Shown here: positions 9,349 through 17,200 of the stretch, one piece after another | Layout: each line of letters begins with the position of its first letter | How positions within the stretch are numbered: the first letter of the stretch is position 1 | From: CAYJFQ01 sp964369955 | Lineage (GTDB): Bacteria; Bacillota_I; Bacilli_A; Erysipelotrichales; Erysipelotrichaceae | Assembly (NCBI GenBank): GCA_964369955.1 | Contig: CAYJFQ010000006.1 | Span: forward strand, 1 to 64,000 | DNA length: 64,000 bases | Direction: 5' to 3' | Made by a program: the position numbers and the translations under genes | The notes under the pieces: model-generated | Told to the model about the DNA's origin: nothing | The model's database searches: none | Seen by the model: the letters and a program-made list of their open reading frames with translations, nothing else

Positions 9349-9357
9349 TGGTATAAT
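9349..9357 (+). promoter_or_regulatory. Extended -10 promoter of the pgk-tpiA operon
   Basis: TGG-TATAAT (TG motif plus perfect -10) about 29 nt before the pgk ATG. No convincing -35 box, as expected of an extended -10 promoter. Confidence 0.6.
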
Positions 9358-9385
9358 TATTACGCAAAACAAAGGAGATAAATTT

Positions 9386-10582
9386 ATGGCAAAAATGATT
9401 GTTACAGATTTAGATGTAAAAGGCAAAAAAGTAATTGTCAGAGTTGACTTCAACGTACCTCTTAAAGATGGTGTTGTAACAAACGACAATAGAATTGTAC
9501 AAGCTTTACCTACTATCAACTACTTAGTAGAAAACGGAGCTAAAATCATCCTAATGTCACATTTAGGGAAAATTGATCACAAAGATCCAGAAAAAACTGA
9601 AGCTGGCAAAAAGAAAAACAACATGGCTTATGTAGCTTCTAAATTACAAGAAAAAGTAGACACTAAAGTTACATTTGTACCTGTTACTAAAGGCGCAGAA
9701 CTTGAAGATGCGATCAACACAATGAACGATGGAGAAATCGTTTTAGTTCAAAATACTCGTTATGAAAAAGGTGAAAGTAAAAATGATCCTGAGTTAGCTA
9801 AGTATTGGGCTTCATTAGGAGATTTATTTGTTTCTGATGCTTTCGGTTCAGTTCATCGTGCACATGCGTCTACTGCAGGTGTTGCGGAAATTCTACCTTC
9901 AGCTTTAGGTTTCTTAGTTGAAAAAGAAGTTAAAATGTTATCTTCAGCAATTGATAACCCTAAACGTCCACTAATTGCAGTATTAGGTGGAGCTAAAGTT
10001 TCTGATAAAATTGCAGTTATTGAGAATTTACTTGAAATCGCCGATAAGATTATTATAGGTGGGGGTATGGCTTATACTTTTGCAGTTGCTCAAGGTCATA
10101 CAATTGGAAATTCTTTATTTGAAGAAGATCGTTTAGAAATGGCTAAAGAATTTTTAGCAAAAGCTAATGGAAAGATTATCTTGCCTGTTGATAGTGTTGC
10201 AAATAATCAATTTGGCAATGAAGGTGATGTTAAAGTTGTTGGAGAAGATGTTCCTGAAGGTTATATGGGATTAGATATTGGACCTAAATCAATTGAATTA
10301 TTTAAAAAAGAATTAGAAGGTGCTAAAACTGTAATTTGGAATGGTCCTATGGGATGTTTTGAAATGAGTAATTTTGCAGAAGGCACAAAAGCGATTTGTA
10401 CTGCAATTTCTGAATTACCAGATGTATTTAGTGTAATTGGTGGTGGTGATAGTGCAGCTGCTGCAATTCAAATGGGATTCCAAGATAAATTCACTCACAT
10501 CTCTACAGGTGGTGGAGCATCTCTTGAGTTCATGGAAGGAAAAGTGTTACCAGGTATTGATGTAATACAGGAGAATAAATAA
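9386..10582 (+). CDS. pgk: Phosphoglycerate kinase
   Basis: 398 residues, the normal bacterial length. Substrate-binding RVDFNVPL (near residue 20), the LMSHLGK motif, VLGGAKVSDKI and the nucleotide-binding VIGGGDSAAAA near the C-terminus are all present. It catalyses ATP formation from 1,3-bisphosphoglycerate. An AAAGGAG 9 nt upstream fixes ATG 9386; an upstream in-frame ATG would lie across the promoter. Overlaps tpiA by one base (TAATG), so the two are coupled. Confidence 0.97.
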   Translation: MAKMIVTDLDVKGKKVIVRVDFNVPLKDGVVTNDNRIVQALPTINYLVENGAKIILMSHLGKIDHKDPEKTEAGKKKNNMAYVASKLQEKVDTKVTFVPVTKGAELEDAINTMNDGEIVLVQNTRYEKGESKNDPELAKYWASLGDLFVSDAFGSVHRAHASTAGVAEILPSALGFLVEKEVKMLSSAIDNPKRPLIAVLGGAKVSDKIAVIENLLEIADKIIIGGGMAYTFAVAQGHTIGNSLFEEDRLEMAKEFLAKANGKIILPVDSVANNQFGNEGDVKVVGEDVPEGYMGLDIGPKSIELFKKELEGAKTVIWNGPMGCFEMSNFAEGTKAICTAISELPDVFSVIGGGDSAAAAIQMGFQDKFTHISTGGGASLEFMEGKVLPGIDVIQENK

Positions 10583-11325
10583 TGAGAAAACCAATTATTG
10601 TTGGAAACTGGAAAATGAATAAGACTATCGCAGATGCAAAAGCATTTGTTGAAGCTGTTGATGGTAAATTAAATGATAATGCGACTTATGGTATTGGAGC
10701 ACCGTATTTAGCTTTAGATACTTGTGTTAAGTCTGCTAGTAATTTAATTATTGCGGCTGAGAACTGTCACTTTGAGGATGCTGGTGCATATACTGGTGAA
10801 GTTTCAGTTGGAATGTTAACTGAACTGGGTGTTAAATGGTGTATCATTGGACATTCTGAAAGAAGACAAATGTTCAATGAAACTGATGAGACTGTTAATA
10901 AAAAGGCTGCTAAATTAATTGCGAATGGTATCACTCCAATTATTTGTGTTGGTGAAACTCTTGATGAATTTGAAAGTGGAATTACTGCAGATGTTGTTTG
11001 TAGTCAAATCGAAGGATGTTTAAAGGGTATTGATGGTAATGATGTTGCCAACTTAGTTATCGCTTATGAGCCTGTTTGGGCTATCGGCACTGGCAAAAGT
11101 GCTACTAAAGAAATCGCTCAAGATACTTGTGCTATCTGTCGTTCTCAAGTTGAAAAGATGTTTGGCAAAGATGTTGCGGATAAAGTTAGAATCCAATATG
11201 GTGGTTCTGTAAATCCGGGCAACATTGCTGAGTATATGGCGATGGAAGATATTGACGGTGCTTTAATTGGAGGAGCTTCATTAAAAGTTGACTCTTTCTT
11301 AGAGATTGCTAACGCTTTAAAATAA
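10582..11325 (+). CDS. tpiA: Triose-phosphate isomerase
   Basis: 247 residues. GNWKMNK (substrate Asn/Lys), IIGHSERR (catalytic His), AYEPVWAIGTG (catalytic Glu and flexible loop) and YGGSVNPGN (phosphate binding) are intact. It interconverts dihydroxyacetone phosphate and glyceraldehyde 3-phosphate. Ribosome-binding site CAGGAG lies inside pgk. Second gene of the pgk-tpiA unit. Confidence 0.97.
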   Translation: MRKPIIVGNWKMNKTIADAKAFVEAVDGKLNDNATYGIGAPYLALDTCVKSASNLIIAAENCHFEDAGAYTGEVSVGMLTELGVKWCIIGHSERRQMFNETDETVNKKAAKLIANGITPIICVGETLDEFESGITADVVCSQIEGCLKGIDGNDVANLVIAYEPVWAIGTGKSATKEIAQDTCAICRSQVEKMFGKDVADKVRIQYGGSVNPGNIAEYMAMEDIDGALIGGASLKVDSFLEIANALK

Positions 11326-11328
11326 ATC

Positions 11329-11352
11329 TTACATCACTATGTAATATTTATT
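11329..11352 (+). terminator. Weak terminator or attenuator between tpiA and eno
   Basis: 6-bp stem TTACAT/ATGTAA with a CACT loop and a TATTTATTTAA tail; too AT-rich to be strong. Confidence 0.4.
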
Positions 11353-11356
11353 TAAT

Positions 11357-11375
11357 AACTCAATTGAGTTATAAT
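11357..11375 (+). promoter_or_regulatory. eno promoter with abutting palindrome
   Basis: A perfect 14-bp palindrome AACTCAATTGAGTT shares its last T with a TATAAT box (11370-11375). The arrangement suits an operator read by a dimeric repressor, but no regulator is identified. The mRNA leader would be about 30 nt. Confidence 0.5.
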
Positions 11376-11411
11376 ATTTATGGAAAAATTAACAAGGAGG
11401 AATAAGTTAAT

Positions 11412-12707
11412 ATGCCAATTATTATTGATGTTTATGCTCGTGAGGTAATTGATTCACGTGGAAATCCAACTATCGAAGTTGAGGTAAGAACTGACTCTGG
11501 TGCATTCGGTAGAGCAATCGTACCAAGTGGAGCTTCTACTGGTGAAAGAGAAGCTTTAGAATTACGTGATGGTGACAAAGGTCGTTACTTAGGTAAAGGT
11601 GTTTTAAAAGCAGTTTCAAATGTTAACGACATTATTGCTGAAGAAGTTATTGGTATGGATGTTACTGATCAAAATGGTATTGACCGTTTAATGATTGATT
11701 TAGATGGTACTTCGGACAAATCAAAATTAGGAGCTAATGCAATCTTAGGTGTTTCTTTAGCTGCAGCTCATGCGGCTGCTGACTATGTTGGTTTGCCTTT
11801 ATACAAATATTTAGGTGGATTCAATGGAAAAACTATGCCAGTTCCAATGATGAATGTAATCAATGGTGGTTCTCATGCTGATTCATCTGTAGACTTCCAA
11901 GAATTTATGATCATGCCAGTTAGTGCTGAAAGTGTTACTGAGGCAATCAGAATGGGAGCTGAAACTTTCCATGCTTTAAAGAAAGTATTAAAAGACAAAG
12001 GTCATGTAACTGCAGTTGGTGACGAAGGTGGTTTTGCGCCAAACTTACCAAGCAATGAAGCACCATTAGAAGTTATTATGGAAGCTATCGAAGCTGCTGG
12101 TTATGTTGCAGGTAAAGACATCGTATTAGCGATGGATGTTGCAGCTAGCGAATTCTACAATGTTGATAAAAAAGTTTATGAATTGAAAAAATCAGGTGGA
12201 GAAGTTAAAACAACTGAACAAATGATTGACTTCTATGAGTATCTAGTTGGTAAATATCCAATTGTTTCAATCGAAGATGGATTAGGTGAAAGAGATTGGG
12301 ATGGATGGAAATCAATGACTGAGCGTTTAGGAGATAAAATTCAAATCGTTGGTGATGATTTATTTGTTACAAATCCTGCTATCCTAAAAGAAGGAATTGA
12401 CAGAGGAATCGCAAACTCAATCTTAATCAAAGTTAACCAAATTGGAACTTTAACTGAAACTTTCGATGCTATGGAAATGGCTAAACGTGCTGGCTATACA
12501 GCTGTTGTTTCACATAGATCAGGTGAAACTGAAGATTCAACAATCGCGGACATTGCAGTAGCGTTCAATGCTGGTCAAATTAAAACTGGTTCATTAAGTA
12601 GAACTGACAGATTAGCTAAGTATAACCAATTAATCAGAATTGAAGATGAACTAGGTGCAATTGCTGTTTTCCCAGGAATGTCTACATTCTATAACTTAAA
12701 AAAATAG
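11412..12707 (+). CDS. eno: Enolase
   Basis: 431 residues. AREVIDSRGNPTIEVEV start, GASTGEREALELRDGD, the metal-ligand SIEDGLGERDWDG and VVSHRSGETEDSTIADIAVA near the C-terminus are all conserved. It converts 2-phosphoglycerate to phosphoenolpyruvate and needs Mg2+. A perfect AAGGAGG lies 12 nt before the ATG. Transcribed from its own promoter and closed by a strong terminator, next to pgk-tpiA; gapA is not in the window. Confidence 0.97.
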   Translation: MPIIIDVYAREVIDSRGNPTIEVEVRTDSGAFGRAIVPSGASTGEREALELRDGDKGRYLGKGVLKAVSNVNDIIAEEVIGMDVTDQNGIDRLMIDLDGTSDKSKLGANAILGVSLAAAHAAADYVGLPLYKYLGGFNGKTMPVPMMNVINGGSHADSSVDFQEFMIMPVSAESVTEAIRMGAETFHALKKVLKDKGHVTAVGDEGGFAPNLPSNEAPLEVIMEAIEAAGYVAGKDIVLAMDVAASEFYNVDKKVYELKKSGGEVKTTEQMIDFYEYLVGKYPIVSIEDGLGERDWDGWKSMTERLGDKIQIVGDDLFVTNPAILKEGIDRGIANSILIKVNQIGTLTETFDAMEMAKRAGYTAVVSHRSGETEDSTIADIAVAFNAGQIKTGSLSRTDRLAKYNQLIRIEDELGAIAVFPGMSTFYNLKK

Positions 12708-12717
12708 TTTAGTAATC

Positions 12718-12745
12718 AAAGAGAACAATTTTGTTCTCTTTTTTT
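12718..12745 (+). terminator. Intrinsic terminator of eno
   Basis: AAAGAGAACAA/TTGTTCTCTTT stem followed by T's. Confidence 0.88.
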
Positions 12746-12756
12746 CTTCATTAAGG

Positions 12757-12762
12757 TATAAT
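12757..12762 (+). promoter_or_regulatory. -10 box for a leaderless HAD-hydrolase mRNA
   Basis: TATAAT ends 7 nt before the ATG and no Shine-Dalgarno is present, so +1 should fall on or beside the A of the start codon. Confidence 0.6.
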
Positions 12763-12769
12763 AACTTCA

Positions 12770-13462
12770 ATGAAAAAAAATAAATATAAATATTTAATGT
12801 TTGATTTAGACGATACTATTCTTGACTTTAAAAAAGGCGAACAAAAAGCTTTAAAGAAAGTTTTTAATTATTATGAGTTATCATATGATAAAGAAATATT
12901 TAATATATACAAACAGGTAAACAATGAATATTGGAAAAATTTTGAGTTAGGATTGATTGAGAAGGATCAAATAACAAAAGGAAGATTTACAACCTTTTTT
13001 GAAAAAATGAATATCAAATGTGACGGATTAGAAGCAAATCAACTGTTTATAGATGAACTAAGCAAGTGTGATTACTTAATTGAGGACAGTTATAAATTAT
13101 TAGAAAAACTAAGTAAAGATTACTATTTAGTGGCTGTAACTAACGGGTTTTCACAAGCACAAAATGGTAGATTAAAAGTAACAGGATTAGATAAGTATTT
13201 TAGAAATATCTATATATCCTCAGAAATAGGCAGTCAAAAACCTCAAAAAGAATTTTTTGACTTCGTGGTTAAAGATCTAAATTTAAATAATATTAATGAA
13301 GTTTTAATCATTGGAGATTCATTAAACTCAGATATTATTGGCGGAATAAACTACGGATTTGACACATGTTGGTTAAATCCCAATGATCTAGCCACTAAAT
13401 TAAATCCAACTTACACCATAACCTCTTTAAAAGAACTTCAAAGAATCTTGGAGGATAATTAA
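12770..13462 (+). CDS. HAD-family hydrolase, YjjG-type nucleotidase
   Basis: 230 residues. Motif I DLDDTILDF gives the nucleophile Asp and acid/base Asp, VTNGFS is motif II, SQKPQKEFFD is the Lys motif III and IGDSLNSDIIGGINYG is motif IV. The cap domain and spacing are those of the YjjG subfamily of noncanonical pyrimidine nucleotidases. Exact substrate not shown by sequence. First gene of a tightly packed group: it overlaps the next gene by one base. Apparently leaderless. Confidence 0.85.
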   Translation: MKKNKYKYLMFDLDDTILDFKKGEQKALKKVFNYYELSYDKEIFNIYKQVNNEYWKNFELGLIEKDQITKGRFTTFFEKMNIKCDGLEANQLFIDELSKCDYLIEDSYKLLEKLSKDYYLVAVTNGFSQAQNGRLKVTGLDKYFRNIYISSEIGSQKPQKEFFDFVVKDLNLNNINEVLIIGDSLNSDIIGGINYGFDTCWLNPNDLATKLNPTYTITSLKELQRILEDN

Positions 13463-13968
13463 TGATACATTTATATTATGGATATGGTAAGGGTAAAACA
13501 ACAGCAGCAGTTGGATTAGCTACTAGAATGTTAGGATCTAGAAAAGCAGTATTATATGTTTCGTTTCTAAAAGATGGTAGTAGCAATGAGTTCAATATTC
13601 TAACAAAATATGTTAATCTTAAATTAATCCAAAATAACTTTAAAGGATTCTACTTTCAGTTAACAGAAGATGATAGAGAAAAAGCAAAGTTAGACCAGTT
13701 AGAACTATTAAGAGAAGGTTTAAGATTAAGTAAAGAATATGACTTAATTATCTTAGATGAACTGTTAGATTTAATTGATTTAGAAATCATTAGTGAACAA
13801 GAAACTATTAACTACCTAAAGCAATTTAACGCTAATTGTGAAATAGTTATTACTGGCCATAGCGAATATATAGAATTAATAGATTTAAGTGACTATTGTG
13901 TTGAGTTTAACTCAAAAAAACACCCATATGATAAAGGTGTTACAGCTAGAAAAGGAATAGAATATTAA
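13462..13968 (+). CDS. Cob(I)yrinic acid a,c-diamide / corrinoid adenosyltransferase, CobA type
   Basis: 168 residues. The P-loop GYGKGKTTAAVGLATRMLG and LYVSFLKDG are typical of the CobA/CobO/BtuR family, and DLIILDELLDLI matches its Walker-B-like strand. The enzyme transfers the adenosyl group of ATP to reduced corrinoids. No cobalamin gene or B12-dependent enzyme lies in the window, so scavenged corrinoid is the likely substrate. Overlaps both neighbours by one base (TAATG). No Shine-Dalgarno stands out beyond GGAGG inside the preceding gene. Confidence 0.85.
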   Translation: MIHLYYGYGKGKTTAAVGLATRMLGSRKAVLYVSFLKDGSSNEFNILTKYVNLKLIQNNFKGFYFQLTEDDREKAKLDQLELLREGLRLSKEYDLIILDELLDLIDLEIISEQETINYLKQFNANCEIVITGHSEYIELIDLSDYCVEFNSKKHPYDKGVTARKGIEY

Positions 13969-14252
13969 TGAACTGTCAAAATTGTAATGAAAATATAAAC
14001 CCGATGAAATTTAGAAATCTAGGTTTAACTTATCAATGTCCTAAATGTAAAAAAAGAACTACATTTAACCCTTCCATATTTGCGATATTTGCGATATTTA
14101 TTTTTTCCTATTTTGTTTGGATGTTTATACCGGTATTGCACAATATTATTTTCGATATTATTTTAAGCTTATCAATTGGATTAATTATAGTCTTTTTAGG
14201 CTTTACAATAGTTTTAAAGTTTAACTTAGGGAAGTATGTACTTATCGACTAA
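13968..14252 (+). CDS. Small zinc-ribbon membrane protein
   Basis: 94 residues. The N-terminus has two CxxC pairs (CQNC and CPKC) that would form a zinc ribbon, followed by two hydrophobic helices. Function unknown; the position at the end of the HAD-cobA unit suggests cotranscription. Its 3' end overlaps the convergent DUF1836 gene by 11 bases. Confidence 0.65.
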   Translation: MNCQNCNENINPMKFRNLGLTYQCPKCKKRTTFNPSIFAIFAIFIFSYFVWMFIPVLHNIIFDIILSLSIGLIIVFLGFTIVLKFNLGKYVLID

Positions 14253-14733
14253 TTTCATGAGTGGATTTACTAATGAAATCTTGAATATATAGTTTATTGG
14301 CAATAACTGAAACAGTTATCCTTAAAATTCTGCCATTCTCATCACTACTCTTAACAACGTTCAAATCTTCATCAGCAGAAGTGGCAGAATTAAGAGCATC
14401 TTCAAATTTTTGACAGAAGGAATTATAGCCCTTACTAGATTTGGAAGTTGAGATTTGGAATTTAATAAGCTTGTTGATCTCTTGAATTGAAAAAGCTTGT
14501 TTTAATATACAAACCGCTATTAGGTATCCTAAGTGGTGAGTTGTATATCTTTTATTAACAGGCGCTTCAATAATTCCAACTTTCACATAATTATTGACCA
14601 TAGTTTTAGTTAATTTTTCACCAGTTATTTCATTAAGAAACTCTAAGTGATAGTTAATAAACTCCAATGTTTGGTCCATATATAAACCAATGGTTGGAAG
14701 TTCTTCCCAACGGGGTAAATTTACATTTTTCAT
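14242..14733 (-). CDS. DUF1836 protein, probable DNA-binding regulator
   Basis: 163 residues. LPRWEELPTIGLYMDQTLEFI, LTKTMVNNYVK and RYTTHHLGYLIAVCILKQAFSI are the recurring motifs of DUF1836, whose first part looks like a MerR-like winged helix-turn-helix (inference). The family is often found beside degV, as here, where it is divergent. A TATAAT lies 6 nt before its ATG on the minus strand and there is no Shine-Dalgarno, so the mRNA is probably leaderless. The intergenic repeats may be its operator. Confidence 0.8.
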   Translation of the reverse strand: MKNVNLPRWEELPTIGLYMDQTLEFINYHLEFLNEITGEKLTKTMVNNYVKVGIIEAPVNKRYTTHHLGYLIAVCILKQAFSIQEINKLIKFQISTSKSSKGYNSFCQKFEDALNSATSADEDLNVVKSSDENGRILRITVSVIANKLYIQDFISKSTHEISR

Positions 14734-14739
14734 GTTATA

Positions 14740-14745
14740 ATTATA
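14740..14745 (-). promoter_or_regulatory. -10 box for a leaderless DUF1836 mRNA
   Basis: TATAAT on the minus strand, 6 nt upstream of the ATG. Confidence 0.55.
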
Positions 14746-14785
14746 TAATAAAAAATAGGAAATTATCTAGTAATTTTTTTATTAG

Positions 14786-14826
14786 TATTTAATACTATGT
14801 GTTGTCATATTTAATACCATATGTTA
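14786..14826 (+). repeat. Tandem 19-bp direct repeats between DUF1836 and degV
   Basis: Two copies of TATTTAATACYATRTGTTR start at 14786 and 14808 (22-bp period, 16 of 19 bases identical), and a partial third copy (TATTTAATCATA) starts at 14827. They overlap the degV promoter and stand 40-95 bp upstream of the divergent DUF1836 start. Confidence 0.7.
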
Positions 14827-14830
14827 TATT
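14802..14830 (+). promoter_or_regulatory. degV promoter
   Basis: TTGTCA, 17-bp spacer, TATATT. The -35 box and spacer are covered by the direct repeats, so a protein bound there would block or modulate transcription. Confidence 0.55.
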
Positions 14831-14859
14831 TAATCATAGAGAATGGAGAAATTATAAAA

Positions 14860-15708
14860 ATGAGAAAAATTGCAGTTGTATGTGATTCAGGCACAAATAT
14901 TCCACCTGAATACAAAAATGAAGATTTATTTATTTTGCCATTAAAAGTTGTCAGAGAGGGTGTTGTATTGCTTGATGGTATTGAAATTTCAGGAGATGAA
15001 GTAATTAGTGAAATGAGTACAGTTGATTTTAAAACATCTTTAGCATCTCCTGGTGAGATGATTGATCTGTATGAAAAAATTAAAAAATTAGGATATAAAG
15101 ACATATTAGTAGTAGCTATATCTAGCGGACTTTCAGGAACATTTAATGCATTTAGATTAGCGGCTGATAGTGTTGAAGGTGTCAATTTTGAATTTGTAGA
15201 TACTTTAAATATAAGTACAGGAGCAGGTTTGTTTGTTTTTGATGCTTTTAAACATATTGATGCAGGTAAAAGTTTAAAAGAAACAGCGGATATTTTAAAA
15301 AGCAAAGTCACAAAATCTCATGTTTATTTTTGCGTTGGTACATTAGAATATTTAATAAAAGGTGGCAGAATTGGAAAAGTAAGTGGATTTGTTGGTGAGA
15401 TGTTAAACCTAAAACCTGTTATTACTTGTGACCACGAAGGAATTTATGCGACGGTTACTAAAGCGCGTGGGAAATTACAAGGCGTTAATAAAATTATTGA
15501 TCGTTTAGTTGAAGATTTCAAAGATTATAAAAAAGTCGAGTATGCAATAGCTCATTCAAATAATTTTGAGGAAGTTGAATATATCGAAGCTAAATTAAGA
15601 GAAAAGCTAGACAACATTGTTAACATTAGTAAGGTAACAGTTTCTCCTTCAATGAGTGTTCATGCAGGGCCTGATTTAGTGGGTGCTGCCGCCATTCCGG
15701 TAGAATAG
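14860..15708 (+). CDS. degV: DegV-family fatty-acid-binding protein
   Basis: 282 residues. The start IAVVCDSGTNIP, then LPLKVV, TSLASPGEM (the Thr-Ser lipid-carboxylate motif), VVAISSGLSGTFNAFRLAA and the C-terminal SPSMSVHAGPDLVG are DegV hallmarks. Family members bind fatty acids and can act as FakB partners of a fatty-acid kinase; FakA is not in this window. ATG 14860 is chosen because the family N-terminus begins there and GGAG precedes it; ATG 14821 lies within the promoter. Confidence 0.92.
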   Translation: MRKIAVVCDSGTNIPPEYKNEDLFILPLKVVREGVVLLDGIEISGDEVISEMSTVDFKTSLASPGEMIDLYEKIKKLGYKDILVVAISSGLSGTFNAFRLAADSVEGVNFEFVDTLNISTGAGLFVFDAFKHIDAGKSLKETADILKSKVTKSHVYFCVGTLEYLIKGGRIGKVSGFVGEMLNLKPVITCDHEGIYATVTKARGKLQGVNKIIDRLVEDFKDYKKVEYAIAHSNNFEEVEYIEAKLREKLDNIVNISKVTVSPSMSVHAGPDLVGAAAIPVE

Positions 15709-15800
15709 AAGAAAATATCTAACAAATTGTGTTGGTAATTAACACAGCAATAAAAGATGTAGTGCTCTATATCAGCAGAATATGACAGAATATTATTACA

Positions 15801-15831
15801 AAAGATAAACATTTAGTGTTTATCTTTTTTT
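15801..15831. terminator. Terminator between degV and azlD
   Basis: AAAGATAAACA/TGTTTATCTTT stem, TTTAG loop, T run downstream on the plus strand; it also closes the convergent azlD gene. Confidence 0.85.
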
Positions 15832-16150
15832 ATGTTAAGATAGTCTGAATAAGAATCATATATAGGATTGTTCCTCCGAAAATACTAAGCAGAGTATTGT
15901 GTCTTAGTTTAAAACTTACAACAACAAACAATAAAGAAATAAGTTCAGGTAATCCATAACGACCGCTTGAAATATCGGTATCTTTAAGAGAGTAAACAAT
16001 CAACATTCCAATTATTCCATAACTGAGAGCTGCACTTAGATTTAAGAGATACTGATTAGGTTTTTTCTTAAAAATGATAAAGGGCAGAGCTCTTAAAGTA
16101 AAGGTTGTGACTGAGATGACAACTATTGCACTTAACAAATAATTATCCAT
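15830..16150 (-). CDS. azlD: AzlD-family branched-chain amino acid transport protein
   Basis: 106 residues, four hydrophobic segments; TLRALPFIIF near residues 17-26 and the overall layout match AzlD. It forms a two-component exporter with AzlC, whose gene overlaps it by 8 nt upstream. Leucine, valine or azaleucine export is the family role; the actual substrate is not shown. Confidence 0.88.
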   Translation of the reverse strand: MDNYLLSAIVVISVTTFTLRALPFIIFKKKPNQYLLNLSAALSYGIIGMLIVYSLKDTDISSGRYGLPELISLLFVVVSFKLRHNTLLSIFGGTILYMILIQTILT

Positions 16151-16829
16151 GATTTCCTCCTTTAATCAAGTAACAGATATTTAATAAAATAACAATTAAA
16201 ATCATTGAAGGAATAAGAAAACTTTCCTTACCAAAGATAAGTAAACATCCTAAGGTTGAAAGAACTCCAATAATGGCGGGCAATCTCCCATCTTTCTTTT
16301 CCCATTGAGAAAGAAAGATAACAACAAATAAGGCGGTCATTGAAAATTCAACTCCCATAGTATTGAAACTAATTAGTGTTCCAAGTATTGCACCTAGAGT
16401 ACAGCCAATAATCCAATATGTTTGATTAAGAATTGAAATATAGAAATACTCTTTTTTATTGTCAGAGTCAATATTACAAACTAAAGAAAAAGTTTCGTCA
16501 GTTAAAGAAAAGATTAAATAAGGTTTTAATTTATTAGTATTTAGGTATTTGTCTAACATCGCAAGACCATAGAATAAATGACGAATATTAACAAGTATTG
16601 TCATAATCATAATTGAGGTAAGTGATGTAGCAGTTGATAAGAGGTTAACGGCTAGATACTGCATTGAACCTGCATAGATAAAAATCGCCATCAGAGAAGA
16701 GTAGTACCAAGCAAAACCATAGTCATTCATCAGTATTCCAAATCCTATTCCTAGTACCAAGTAGCCGCTCATTACAGGGAGAGTTTTAATTATAGAGTCT
16801 ATTAGTAGTCGTTTATTAATTAATTTCAT
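16143..16829 (-). CDS. azlC: AzlC-family branched-chain amino acid permease
   Basis: 228 residues. LPVMSGYLVLGIGFGILM, FIYAGSMQYLAV and NIRHLFYGL are AzlC signatures; about seven membrane helices. Large subunit of the AzlCD exporter. No Shine-Dalgarno precedes the ATG, and a GATAAC box 7 nt upstream may make this another leaderless mRNA (weak). Confidence 0.9.
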   Translation of the reverse strand: MKLINKRLLIDSIIKTLPVMSGYLVLGIGFGILMNDYGFAWYYSSLMAIFIYAGSMQYLAVNLLSTATSLTSIMIMTILVNIRHLFYGLAMLDKYLNTNKLKPYLIFSLTDETFSLVCNIDSDNKKEYFYISILNQTYWIIGCTLGAILGTLISFNTMGVEFSMTALFVVIFLSQWEKKDGRLPAIIGVLSTLGCLLIFGKESFLIPSMILIVILLNICYLIKGGNHG

Positions 16830-16873
16830 TTTTTAATGTTATCATGAATTAGAAGTGGTGTATATATTTCTTG

Positions 16874-16902
16874 TTGCATATCTATAATGTCAATGATATA
16901 AT
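16874..16902 (+). promoter_or_regulatory. secG promoter
   Basis: TTGCAT, 17-bp spacer, TATAAT; leader of about 28 nt with GGAGGAG. Confidence 0.75.
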
Positions 16903-16936
16903 GTATAGGCGTTAAAGAATGGAGGAGAAAATTTAT

Positions 16937-17161
16937 ATGTTAGATATGATTTTAATGTTTGTGGCGATTGTTTTAATTCTCCTTACTTTACTACAAGGTG
17001 GAAAATCAGAGGGTATATCTAGCGCTTTTACAGGAAGCGGCGGAATTAACTTATTCAAGAATGCTAAAGAGCGTGGTCCAGAAAGGATTATCGCAAATAT
17101 TACTTTAGTATTTGGTATCCTATTTTTTGTACTAGTACTAGTAATTAGAGTTATGAACTAA
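16937..17161 (+). CDS. secG: Preprotein translocase subunit SecG
   Basis: 74 residues from ATG 16937, two membrane helices separated by a Gly/Ser loop: LLTLLQGGKSEGISSAFTGS is the SecG motif. ATG 16937 is preferred over ATG 16919 because the latter runs through the GGAGGAG ribosome-binding site. It assists SecYE. It stands upstream of rnr-smpB-ssrA, an order common in Bacillota, with a terminator between. Confidence 0.93.
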   Translation: MLDMILMFVAIVLILLTLLQGGKSEGISSAFTGSGGINLFKNAKERGPERIIANITLVFGILFFVLVLVIRVMN

Positions 17162-17183
17162 AAGGCGCAAAAGCCTTTTTTTA
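17161..17183 (+). terminator. Intrinsic terminator of secG
   Basis: AAAGGC/GCCTTT stem, GCAAAA loop and T's; partial read-through into rnr is plausible as no separate rnr promoter is visible. Confidence 0.75.
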
Positions 17184-17200
17184 TTTTATGTGGAGTGTAT

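Noticed and set aside
14811..15311. 166-codon minus-strand frame opposite degV
   Set aside because: Entirely antisense to a confidently identified gene, with low-complexity Ser/Thr-rich text and no ribosome-binding site.
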